A DNA stretch of 64,000 nucleotides. It comes from Adiantum capillus-veneris. Lineage: Eukaryota > Streptophyta > Polypodiopsida > Polypodiales > Pteridaceae. The notes beneath the pieces are model-generated. The model saw only the letters and a program-made list of their open reading frames with translations. It searched no databases and had not been told where the DNA came from. The DNA is taken from the NCBI GenBank assembly GCA_014529385.2, contig CM043969.1, positions 28,788,946 through 28,852,945 of the forward strand, given 5' to 3'. Below are positions 32,907 through 42,568 of the stretch, piece after piece. The translations under genes and the position numbers were made by a program. The stretch's first letter is position 1. The number at the start of each line of letters is the position of its first letter.

Positions 32907-34376
32907 TGTAACTAAGTCAGACTTTGTAAATAATTAATTTATTTACGAGAAAAGAATTATCTAATTAGTTGTGTGCACACCAGAATAGACCTAGCAGTTC
33001 TAAGGTCTCTGGTGAGCCTAAATGCGGGCTGGAACACCTCAGAGGGACCTTAGCAGAAATTACCCTGAAGCCCTAGTGATTGGGAAATCGGGTCTTCAGA
33101 AAGGGGTAAGCAGTAGCCTCAGATTTTAGGCTCAGAAAAATACGCGCGTCAGTACAAGCACATGAATGAGATGGGGTCCTTAGAACAGTGACCCTAAGGC
33201 AAATAAAGCTAATAAAGCCTTAGGGTAAGTTTCGTTAAATTAAATTTAACGGTCCGTGCCCGAGTGGGTGGCCGGACAACTGTGAACAGGTAAAGGCGGT
33301 GCAGTGTCTGTGCGGCATTGCGCCGGCAGACCTTTGGTGTTCTCATAAAAGAATCATTGGTAGCAGTTGTTAGTTAGTTGCACATTTTTTTTTATTAATG
33401 AGCTAGAAGTTTTAAAGTCAAAAGTTGAATGGTTTTTAAGTTTTTAAAGTAAGTGTGCCAAGTGGCACACTTACCAATGCAAACTAACTCTCTCTCACTC
33501 TCACTCTTACCCTCTCTCTCTTCCTAGCGCCCCCTCTCCCTGATGGCTATTTAGGAGCCCCCCCTCCCCCATTTTCAGGGCTGGCAGTGCACCTACCCCC
33601 CCTAATGTGAGCGTGCTCTACGCGGTGGAGCCCTCCATTGAAGCTTGAGAGCAGCCCCTTGCGACATATGTGGTAGCCTTGTGCTCCCATTGTCAAGAAC
33701 AAGGGATCTCACAGTCATAGACACCTTCTGGTGAAGTTTCATCGCGAGAAGTTGCCGTAGACGCTCTCTTAGCAGAGTGCGGCTGCTGTAATTCTCTGTT
33801 TTCAGCCCCTAATCACCTCGATTAGGGCTGTTTTCAGCAAATCAGCCATAGAAATTCTCTTCTCTTTCCTTATCCTAAGTCTACACCAAGTTTGGCGCGA
33901 TTCCATCGCGAAGAAGACCTCTGTTTCGGCGTAGGGGTGTGCACAGGTAAGAATTTCAGGTTATGTACAGAAAATTACAGCAAGCATGTGCGTGTGCATT
34001 TTGCTTGTTTCTCTTTTGTGTTCGATGCATGAATGAATGAGCATGAAGGCAACACATAACGGAAGATGGACTCTCTTTTTGAGAGCTTCCAACCAGTCTC
34101 GCAGAAGATGGGAAATCCCCTAAGCAGAAAGAAAGTGGAAACACTTTCTCAGTCAGTAGTCAGAACAGAACAGAAGAAAGAATAGAGGACGGGCGTATGC
34201 CCCGTTCCTGTGCTTGTAAAGATTCTCCCTTAGTAATAAAGATATTCTTTTTATGGGGGGGGACCAGCCCATCTTCTGGTCCCCAATGGAGTGTCAAGTT
34301 TTCTCTCTTCCTTTAATTCTCTTGAGTATTTGAAGTGCAATTAAACGTCAGTTTACGCTTCCGTATTTTTGTGACA
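32907..34376 (+). repeat. 3' LTR of element F (1470 bases)
   Basis: It matches the 5' LTR with few substitutions and one 44-base deletion near 34065, where two similar GAGAGCTTCC blocks recombined. It ends TTTTTGTGACA before the target duplication. Confidence 0.93.
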
Positions 34377-34381
34377 AGGCC

Positions 34382-34515
34382 AATACTCTCTAGGGTGGAA
34401 TTCTGCCACTCCGTGTCACGCGTCGTCTCTCTCTTTCAGTTCAGTTGTTATTGAAGTACTAAAAGTTTGCTCATTCTGTTCTTTTCTATTGGCACGTGGT
34501 GCCTGCCTTGTGACA
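34382..34515 (+). repeat. End of the 5' LTR of element H
   Basis: This continues 26623 after removal of F and ends TGCCTGCCTTGTGACA. The degenerate primer site TGGTATTTGAGC follows at 34517-34528, matching the Met tRNA site at 10 of 12 positions. Confidence 0.72.
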
Positions 34516-35374
34516 ATGGTATTTGAGCATCAAGCGTGTGCTTTTCTGAAAACATACCGGTCCTACAAAAGAGTAGACATAGCTATTCATGGAATTTTAT
34601 TCGAGGTATCTTCGCCCTCCAACCCGGGCTTATTAGCCACTCCCACCCTTACTTCATCGCGCATTGGGCGCGCTCCCGTCTTCACCGCTCATGTCTTACA
34701 GGGCATAAGCCAATTAAGATCACTTGCAAGAGAAGGATCCATATTTGTTTCAAGTCACTGTTTTTCTCAGAGGCAGTGCCATGTAGATGTTGATAGCTAC
34801 CAAGCAGCATACTCCAAGTACTTGGCAAGCTTTCAAGAAAATTTTTGCCCGAAGTTAGATGGTTTTTGACATCTTCCTTCGGAGTGCAACTTTTGGCAGA
34901 GTGGGGTATCCTGGAATGCTTGCCATGGAAACCCTAGCAGATCATAACTTGAAATTTTTCGACATCTCTCAATAGATGTCTCTCACAAGCAGATGACTTT
35001 GGAGATTCAGTGCGATTGCTATCTTGGGACTACCATCGCCGCCAAAAAAACACTGTCTACCCAAGAGCTGACGGACCATGTTGTGCTCGGCTACGACCTT
35101 ACACAATGAACCTAACCCTAATTTTTTTTGCAGGTTCCAAGATGGAAAGTCGGGCGACTCTTTGAGCTCGACCGATGTCGAGATTGCTTTTTAAAGTTTG
35201 AAATCTATTTGATCTTGTTTGGTGACCCTGTTTGGAATTTGTTTGAAATGGATGGTATCTGTTTTGAACCTGTCTTGGTGCCGATTTGAATTGTTTGTTT
35301 TAATACTCGTTTCAATGATTGGTGATTTTACTCCCGGGTGGAGTAGTGAGAAAAGATGTTTGAGAATGCTTGTT
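34516..35374 (+). other. Internal region of element H, no recognisable gene
   Basis: About 860 bases. A 126-codon frame at 34489-34869 starts before the LTR end, so it is unlikely to be a true gene. Nothing in it resembles gag. I see no other coding signal. Confidence 0.55.
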
Positions 35375-35545
35375 CATACTCATGGCCCGGACCCTTGTGG
35401 TTATTTGCGGGGGGAGTATTGAATGATTGAAAAGTGTTGTTTTTACTCATGGCCCAGACCCTTGTGGTTATTTAGGGGGGGAGTATTGTTGTTTTTACTC
35501 ATGGCCCGGACCCTTGTGGTTATTTATGGGGGGAGTATTGTTGGC
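35375..35545 (+). repeat. Three tandem copies of a polypurine-containing unit
   Basis: The unit ACTCATGGCCCGGACCCTTG followed by TGGTTATTT and a GGGGGGAGTATTG run occurs three times (starts near 35380, 35439, 35497), with spacing 59 then about 58. Each copy carries the purine run that would prime plus-strand synthesis just before a 3' LTR. Confidence 0.8.
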
Positions 35546-35893
35546 CTCTTCTGCCAATTAGTGCTAGTTTAGGTTTGCTTATATACAAACTTACTCAATT
35601 TGCCCTACCTACTTTCCAACAAAAGTCACTTAAAAATAATAAGTGAAAAATGTCAAAAATAGGCTAAATGCACTGGAAAATTCCCCCGAAGGATTCTGAT
35701 GGGAATGCTTATGATCATGCTGGGTGCAACTAGAGGATATGCATCTACACCAAGTGTCTGGACATGCACGGTCTGCGAACAGACTCACAAAAAGTGCCAG
35801 ACCACTTGCTAATCTAGACTGACTAGACTGACGGAACCCTTGTCATGTTGTAGCCTGTCCACGGACACATAGGGTTGGATGTGTCACGTGACA
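35546..35893 (-). repeat. LTR 2 of array T, right part
   Basis: The sequence from GCCTCTTCTGCC to the palindrome TGTCACGTGACA matches the U3 side of LTR 1 and LTR 3. A TATA box (TTATATAC) lies near 35579. It is followed on the high side by a purine tract and unit 2. Confidence 0.82.
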
Positions 35894-37559
35894 TCCCCTC
35901 CTTTTCAAAGTGAGGTACTGGTACCGAACTGTATGGCGTCGATGGAGATCGCCAATAGCATCCCAAATCTTGGAAGGGACTCTTCACGAGGCCCACTCTG
36001 ATGTGTGGGTCGTGCGGTACTTGAACTTCATAAAGGTCTGCAACGCTTGCTTCTTTGGGCCGCATTGAAAGCGACACAAAGTCTTCTGTGGCTCCTTCAA
36101 TGCTTCAACTTTGTTGAGAGTCATGCTTCTTTCTTCTTCAAGAATCTCCATGGCTGAATATTCCTGAAACCATTTCCAACACAAAACCATGAGCATACCT
36201 ATTCCATGTAAAGTGAGTGGAAAAAAGTCTTCTCTTCCTAAAAGACTGTGCATGCAATGTAGATGAACAAAGAGACGGAGTGCCAAACTGTTCACTACAC
36301 ACACGCAAACAATGAGATCGAATCTTTCTCTTATGATCTAGGGCAATCAATTGTGGCAACTCACAACGGAAATGCCCATGCTTGGTGCTCACACTATCAT
36401 GTGCTCTTTCTACAATTGTTTCATGCCAAGGAAGAGACATGGAATGTGACGTCCTTGAATGCATACTTTTCAGCTTTTCATGAACAATCCGCATACATTC
36501 GTGCTCATTCGTGAGCGAAACGTGCTCAACGTACAATATGTCATGCCTAGAAAAAGGGATCACACAAAGACGTTGACTAAAATACAGGAAACGATCACGA
36601 ATGAAACACTCAAACAATGCGTGCGTACTAATCATGCGAACACATAATACTTCCTGTAAGGGTTCTTTGGACCTAGGCTCGAGAGCCAAGATCGGTTCGT
36701 CGTGGTTGATCGAAGCTTCCTGTGGGGGTTCTGTGGACCTCGACTCGAGAGCCAAGACTGGTTCTTCGTGTTTGATCGAATTTGCAATGAGGTTAGCTTC
36801 GCTAGAAAAAACATCAACTAAACCATAATCCTTGTGAACAATCACGTCATCTTCATGCAAATCATCATGCTTGTGAGAAATCACATCTTGATCATCATGC
36901 TTGTCATTATCACTCAATTCATCATGCTTATCATCATGTAAATCATCATGCTTGTCATTGTCATTCAAATCATCATGCTTGGCTGCTATTCTTTCTTCGC
37001 TTTCTAACTTCCTGTCAATCATCCTCTTGTCGAAAGCCTCCATAGGAGTTAGTGCAATCCTTGGCGTAGATGGGGAAGGGTTGGAAAAACCTCCTGGTGG
37101 GGAAAATTCTTCTTCGCCTCTCTCATGCTCATCACCTCCAAGCGAAGTATCCATTCTGCTTCGAGTGATGACCATTCTGAAGTCGTGGGTTCTTGTGGTT
37201 CTTGAGGGTCTTCTTTTGCTTGCAATCTGTGTTTGAGAAGGATCTTCTCTTCACCGGAGTTCTGCTCTTTTCCGTGGGTGCATCCCTTGGCGGCCTAGCG
37301 ATCACACCAAGGTTGCTTTTTCCCACCTCACATCGATTGGCCGGCCGCTAAGTGCACGGTCCGCTTTCAATGAGTGAAAAGAGGCACAAGGGGAGGTTGG
37401 ACAAGCCCTTCTTTCCTGGGATTCCCGTCACTCTTCAAAACACGATTAGGAATCGACACGCCCAAGCGAACTTAGGTTCGTGCGACCGCAACAAGCAAAA
37501 AAAATTCTTGTGATTCTTTCCTTGAGTGATACAGAACACTGCCAAAGCTCTGATACCAA
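35894..37559 (-). mobile_element. Array T unit 2 internal region with primer site
   Basis: A 1666-base internal region runs from primer site 37547-37559 (TTGGTATCAGAGC, perfect) to the polypurine tract at 35894-35904. The leader (37176-37546) holds the GGCCGGCC block and a short TTCTTG repeat. One decayed ORF fills the rest. It is the most intact T unit. Confidence 0.8.
35984..37175 (-). pseudogene. Array T unit 2: fused gag-N / His-Asp repeat / unknown / chromodomain-like ORF
   Basis: A 345-codon open frame (37175-36138) starts MVITRSRMDTSLGGDEHERG. The gag N-terminus is joined in frame at about residue 65 directly to KHDDLNDNDKHDDLHDD repeats, so gag core, zinc knuckle and protease are precisely missing compared with element G. 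The 25-residue repeats and unknown conserved segment ([39 protein letters not shown]) follow. After a frameshift near 36150 the tail continues (EILEEERSM, FMKFKYRTTHTSEWAS). The tail ends near 35984 because of a further indel; the related frame to 35823 finishes it. Confidence 0.75.
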
Positions 37560-38773
37560 TGTAAGGTGCAACGGAAATGAATGTTTGAACTTTCTCAAGA
37601 TGAGTGCTCCGAATTGTGCTCAAGGTTCCTTTTGTTCTTATGGAAGGGAGAGCCTTCCGTTCTTAATGAGAGAGTGCAATGATCACAAACAAAGTGAATG
37701 GACACTGTGCGTGAAAGTGTATGAGACTGAGAGATAGAGAGAGAATACGACACCAGAGATGACGTAAAACCCTCCTTCGAAGGCCCCACTCTCTATGGCG
37801 AGAGCAGTCTACTTATGATTGCACAAATCTCTACAATGCTTGGACTTGCCGACGATGAGGACGACGACGCTGAAATCTGAAAACGCTAAGGGCTGAAATA
37901 TGCAAATCTTTATTTGTTGAATTCTGACTCTATGTCGGGGACGATGTCGATGACGACGATGCGACGACGACGCGCTGAAAATAGAGATGCTGAAATCTGC
38001 GTTTCCGGGCTGAAACTGTAAACCTTGCGGAAACTGACCGTGCGGCGAGGAAGTGCTGCGGGAAGGTGAGATCTGCGAGGTTCGGGACTTGATCTGCGGT
38101 GTTTAAGGGCTGAAAACTGAAAACGTTGGGGTTTCTTGAAGTTCCGTCACGGAGAATCTGCAAAACACCAGGGTGTGATGCAAATGCAAAAACGCTAGGG
38201 CTGAAAATCTGCTCTGTTGTCGCCGGTTGTCTTGCTAGGCAAAACGCTAGGCTGATCTGTTGTTGCCAGGTCGCTTCAATGCAAAGACGCTGGACTTCTT
38301 CTGTTGAAAACGCTAGGTACTGGATGCCGACAACGCCTGGCTGGCTGCTCCAAAAACGCTAGGTCTCTTGGGGAGTTTTGCTGAGAAGGTGCCTGTTGAG
38401 CGTGTGCTCCTGTTGCCTCTTTTGCCAATTAGTGCTAGTCTAGGTTTGCTTATATACAAACTTACTCAATTTGCCCTACCTACTTTCCAACAAAAGTCAC
38501 TTAAAAATAATAAGTGAAAAATGTCAAAAATACGGAAAAAAGGCTAAATGCACTGGAAAATTTCCCTGAAGGATTCTGATGGGAATGCTTAGGATCATGC
38601 TGTGTGCAACCAGAGGATATGCATCTACGCTAAGTGTCTGGACATGCACGGTCTGCGAACAGACTCACAAAAAGTGTCAGAACACTTGCTAATCTAGATT
38701 GACTGGACTGACAGAACCCTTGTCGTGCTATAGCTTGTCCGCGGACACATAGGGTTGGATGTGTCACGTGACA
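37560..38773 (-). repeat. LTR 3 of array T (1214 bases)
   Basis: It runs on the - strand from TGTCACGTGACACATCC (38773) to TTGCACCTTACA (37560), with the TATA box near 38450 and GCTGAAA/ACGCT words at 37870-38370. It is shared by unit 2 (as 5' LTR) and unit 3 (as 3' LTR). Confidence 0.88.
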
Positions 38774-39456
38774 TCCCCTCCTTTTCAAAGTGAGGTATTG
38801 GTACCAAACTGTATGGCGTCGAGGGAGATCACCAATAGCATCCGGAATCTTGGAAGGAACTCTTCGCCGGCCCACTCTGATGTGTGGGTCGTGCCGTACT
38901 TGAACTTCATAAAGGTCTGCAACGCTTGCTTCTTTGGGCCGCATTGAAAGCGACACAAAGTCTTCTGTGGCTCCTTCAATGCTTCAACTTTGTCGAAAGT
39001 CATGCTTCTTTCTTCTTCAAGAATCTCCATGGCTGAAAATTTCTGAAACCATTTCCAACACAAAACCATGAACATACCTATCCCATGTAAAGTGAGTGGA
39101 AAAAATCTTGTCTTCGTAAAAGACTGTGCATGCAATGTAGATGAACAAAGAGACGGAGTGCCAAACCGTTCACCACACACGCAAACAATGAGATCGAATC
39201 TTTCTCTTACGATCTAGAGCAATCAACTGTGGCAACTCACAACGGAAATGCCCATGCTTGGTGCTCATACTATCATGTGCTCTTTCTACAACTGTGTCAT
39301 GCCAAGGAAGAGACATGGAATGTGACGTCCTTGAATGCATACTTTTCAGCTTTTCATAAACAATCCGCATACATTCGTGCTCATTCATGAGTGAAACGTG
39401 CTCAACGTACAATATGTCATGCCTAGGAAAAGGGATCACACAAAGACGCTGACTAA
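38774..39456 (-). pseudogene. Array T unit 3: C-terminal part only
   Basis: On the - strand the frame covers the unknown conserved segment ([40 protein letters not shown]) and, after a shift near 39175, the chromodomain-like tail (FMKFKYGTTHTSEWAGEEFL) to 38785. Coding similarity ends at 39456, where a TA microsatellite begins in place of the codons that read YFSQ in the other units. Everything upstream in this unit is lost. Confidence 0.78.
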
Positions 39457-39457
39457 G

Positions 39458-39509
<52 letters not shown>

Positions 39510-39534
39510 CTATACATATATGTATATACATATA

Positions 39535-39577
<43 letters not shown>

Positions 39578-39789
39578 ATATATATATATATATATAGATA
39601 TATATATATACATGTATACATATATATACATATACATATATATATATACATGTATACATATATATACATATACATATATCTATAGATACCTATATATATA
39701 TACATATGTGTATAGATATATGTATATGTATACATATATGTATAGATACATGTATATACATATATCTATACATATATGTATATATATGT

Positions 39790-39865
<76 letters not shown>

Positions 39866-39866
39866 A
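39457..39866. repeat. Long TA/TATG/TG microsatellite
   Basis: About 410 bases of TA, with a (TG)n run at 39474-39491 and interspersed TATACA/TATCTA variants. Long apparent ORFs of Tyr-Ile repeats on both strands here are artefacts of the repeat. Confidence 0.97.
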
Positions 39867-40006
39867 TTGATACTAGTAGCTACATAGTACATACTACGTA
39901 ATGCTCATCCTTGAATTTGTACTTATCATTTTGGTTTATGTAATGCCCATTAACTTCAGTTTTGACTCTTTACATTGTAGTAAATTGCAATTTGTACAAA
40001 TGTCAA

Positions 40007-40057
<51 letters not shown>

Positions 40058-40204
40058 CTATTGTTACTAGTAGCTACATAGTACATACTATGTAATGCTC
40101 ATCCTTGAATTTGTACTTATCATTTTGGTTTATGTAATGCCCATTAACTTCAGTTTTGACTCTTTACATTGTAGTAAATTGCAATTTGTACAAATGTCAA
40201 GTTT
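39863..40204. repeat. Tandem pair of a 148-base unit, each preceded by (TA)n
   Basis: The unit starting CTATTGATACTAGTAGCTAC and ending CAAATGTCAAGTTT occurs at 39863-40010 and, after a second (TA)n run (40012-40053), at 40056-40204. The copies differ at a few positions. No coding content. Confidence 0.9.
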
Positions 40205-41184
40205 CTTTAAGTGTAAAGTTTAAACCCAAGGGCCTAGTCCTTAGACTTAAGAATTATTTGTTTTTTTAATTTTGAACGTACGTAATATCGTTGTACATCT
40301 TTATTTTTTTTAGTTCTTTTAGTACCGCACATCGTCATATGTGTACAAAACCTACGGGACCGTACGAGACCACTATGAACTGATTTGAACACAATGAACG
40401 AGAGAGAGACGCAAAGAGAGAGAAAAGAGACAACTTGGCATGTCGGGTCCCAATTACCCTCAAGGGCCCCCTTTCTCTGTTGACAGAGCAAATACTTGCT
40501 TTATTACTTGCACAAAATGCTGATACAATGATGCTAATTGCTGAGATGTTGGAATGATAAAATGGGTACTTGATGCTACTGATGCTGAGTACTGACGAGA
40601 TAATGACGGGTACTGCAGTAGATGCTGAGGGGTACTGTGGTGGATACTCAGTATTTGAGAGGCTAAGTGCTGGGTACTGCGGGTATTTGGTGCTTGGTAC
40701 CGTGAAGACGACGACGGCGAAGATGAGGCTATGGCTGAATGTTGAAAATACTAGGGATTGATGGCTCTGGTCTGCAACTAGTTGGCGATGAAGGGGCTGA
40801 AATCTGCATGCTGAAAACGCGGACTGCTGGCTGATTTCTGAGATGCTCCATGCTGAAAACGCTGGTGCTGAAGGGCTGGAAAACGCTGATGGGAAGGGTG
40901 TCTAAATAGGCACTGAAATCTGGGTCGAGCAGTGGCCATTTCAGCCCCACTTTGGAAGATGAAAAGTCACTTATTAATAAATGCAATGCTAAGAGGCGGT
41001 TCATACGCGGTAAATGTCTATATGTTGAAATGTTGTACTTTGCAAGAGAGGGTATGCAACTGTGACCAGCCTGGACATGCATGTCGTGCTAGAGGCTCAC
41101 AAAGTGCCAGGCTAGGTCCTAAGCTTAGACGGATGCTAGACTGTAGCAGAAGCTTGTCGATGTGGCGCAAGTGTAGTTGTGACA
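40205..41184 (-). repeat. LTR of the element D family, no internal region
   Basis: The high end TGTCACAACTACACTTGCGCC at 41184 is its - strand start. The stretch 41040-41184 matches the start of both D LTRs. GGGTACTG repeats (40560-40690) and GCTGAAA words (40800-40890) follow. A TATA-like box (TATTTAGA on the - strand) lies near 40903. The other end is not clean; 40205-40380 is AT-rich and of unclear origin. No primer site or pol adjoins it. Confidence 0.6.
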
Positions 41185-42033
41185 ACAAATCTTCAATTGA
41201 GCCTAAGCTATTACGCGCAACAACATCAAACTCCAAAAACTTTATATTACACAATGGATGTTAGACGAGACTTCATACCATCATTTTGAAACTACGAAAA
41301 ACAATGAACCAACCATGAATAGGGAGAAGTACCTCATATGACAGTAGACATAAATCATAGCCCCATTAGAATGACAAAATCCAGAAAAATATGATACATC
41401 CAATGATCACATGTAGCAAATCAATTCTTTTTGTGAAGTTATTACTCAAGAGTCAAATGGCAGTCTCCTATATATACACAAGTCTATTAGGTTTGTTCTA
41501 TAAGACCTTCCCTCATGTTCATTTTCTGAGCTTCCAAGAGTGATTAATGATAAAATGCATGTATGATTTGGTGGTGTGAATTTTTCAACATACCCACATA
41601 CGGTACGATTCACATGTACTGATCCATGTACCGTATGGTATGAACAATCCGTACGTTGTACAGATCCTACCTTGGAACTTTGATCCCAAAACATGGGAAC
41701 TTAGACTAGTTTTGTCTTATGCAAGCTCAGTAGCAAGACTGGCCTGTCTTTATAATTTCTAAATAGACATCCTTAACATTGTTTTGATGCCTTCTGCGGT
41801 TTCTGGAGCATCAGCACGTCTGCTTTCCTGCTCTCGATTTTCACGATTTCTATTGCCTTCTCCCTGATTTTTTTCTGAAACTTTTGCAGTGTGGATATTC
41901 ACCGCAGATTATTCAGTTTAATAAGATATTTTTTGCATATATGTTCCGTTGCTGGTGCCTTGGGTTCCAGTCATTTGCCTCTGTTTAGTTTTCTTGTTGA
42001 ACATGCCAAAGACTCTGCTTCTTATTTATACAG
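41185..42033. other. Unannotated stretch upstream of gene exons, possible intron
   Basis: No transposon similarity to the rest of the window is visible. It is AT-rich and ends in a pyrimidine-rich tract with TTTATACAG just before the exon at 42034. It may be an intron or the broken upstream part of that gene. An inverted repeat (CATACGGTAC and GTACCGTATG) lies near 41590-41640. Confidence 0.4.
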
Positions 42034-42568
42034 GCTTTTCATGTGTTTCACACATCATGTTTGATGGATTGGATTCTTCTTTGTGAATCCAAGTTTTGGT
42101 GTGCCCGAACAGTAAAGAAGGATGCTCCAAGGATGAGAGGCCAAATCAACAAAAAGCCACGAAGAGGAAAGGCACGATCAACCATCCAGAGTTGCGGACC
42201 TCTTTTCTGCCCTGAGTGTCAGGGAACTGGTATTGAAGTTCATGGTCACCAGTTAGAGCAGCCTCGATATCGTCTCGTGCAGGTTTTGAGCCAAAACCAA
42301 AAACTCTCTTGTTTTTATCTTTATATTTCTCAACCTTTGAATGTGGATTCTTTGGAATGTTGTTCAGGTTTTTGACTGGATTCTCGAGCTCATCCAAGCG
42401 CGCAGATCATGGATTAACCATCTTGAACTTCAGCACAAGAAATGTAGAGGGCTGTTATTCGTTTCTGAAGCACATTATAAGAACATCTCTTTATCTCTTG
42501 GGTCTCTTGAGTTCTACGCCGCCGGCAGCTTAGAGTTTTTGGCCTCTGCTGCCTCCACCAAGGCGTGA
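42034..42568 (+). CDS. Two 3'-terminal exons of a plant gene, zinc-binding-like, function unknown
   Basis: Exon 42034-42282 follows a TTTATACAG acceptor and translates AFHVFHTSCLMDWILLCESK...CGPLFCPECQGTGIEVHG...RLVQ. An 85-base intron (GTTTTG...TTGTTCAG, 42283-42367) is in phase 0. Exon 42368-42568 continues VFDWILELIQARRSWINHLE...YAAGSLEFLASAASTKA and stops. The His/Cys pattern suggests zinc binding, and the second exon looks helical. It resembles the end of a conserved plant protein, but I cannot name it. No upstream exon is identified, so it may be a fragment or the end of a gene whose 5' part was separated by insertions. Confidence 0.55.

Larger units (their letters stand above)
26619..34381 (+). 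mobile_element. Element F: near-complete chromovirus (Ty3) with LTRs and TSD
   Basis: 5' LTR 26624-28137, primer site 28139-28150, gag-pro 28204-30240, pol 30243-32894, polypurine tract 32897-32906, 3' LTR 32907-34376. The flanks are GGGCC (26619-26623) and AGGCC (34377-34381), a 5-base duplication with one change. All enzymatic motifs are present. Three lesions stop it from being autonomous: a frameshift in gag, a 64-base duplication between protease and reverse transcriptase, and a 44-base deletion in the 3' LTR. The last is harmless to coding. It is the youngest-looking large element and the family also left solo LTR B. Confidence 0.93.
26102..35545 (+). mobile_element. Element H: + strand LTR element without pol, hosting element F
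   Basis: Its 5' LTR is 26102-26623 plus 34382-34515, starting TGTAACAAACTGCTGACATG and ending CCTTGTGACA. A weak primer site follows at 34517-34528. The internal part 34516-35545 has no gag or pol. It ends in three copies of a unit that includes a G-rich polypurine-like run. No 3' LTR is present; sequence passes straight into LTR 2 of array T. Removing F restores a continuous match with the related LTR of element E (...GGTTTGGGGCCAATA...). H is therefore a non-autonomous element that lost its 3' LTR. Confidence 0.72.
16303..39456 (-). mobile_element. Array T: head-to-tail LTR-internal-LTR-internal-LTR-internal
   Basis: Three LTRs of one family lie in the same orientation: 16303-17530, 25339-26101 plus 35546-35893, and 37560-38773. 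Each LTR is followed on its high side by the same polypurine tract and 3' internal sequence, so neighbouring units share LTRs. The internal parts are 17531-19204 plus 25087-25338, 35894-37559, and 38774-39456 (cut by a TA microsatellite). The arrangement is interrupted by G (19205-25081) and H (26102-35545). It fits unequal recombination between LTRs of tandem copies. The left end cuts element E; the right end is lost. Confidence 0.8.

Noticed and set aside
34489-34869. A 126-codon ORF as gag of element H
   Set aside because: It starts upstream of the LTR end and primer site and lacks any gag motif.
39398-39892. Long Tyr/Ile-rich ORFs on both strands
   Set aside because: They are readings of a TA/TG microsatellite and have no independent coding signal.
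42146-42397. An 83-codon ORF on the - strand over the gene exons
   Set aside because: It is antisense to a spliced frame with correct splice sites and phase, and shows no domain.
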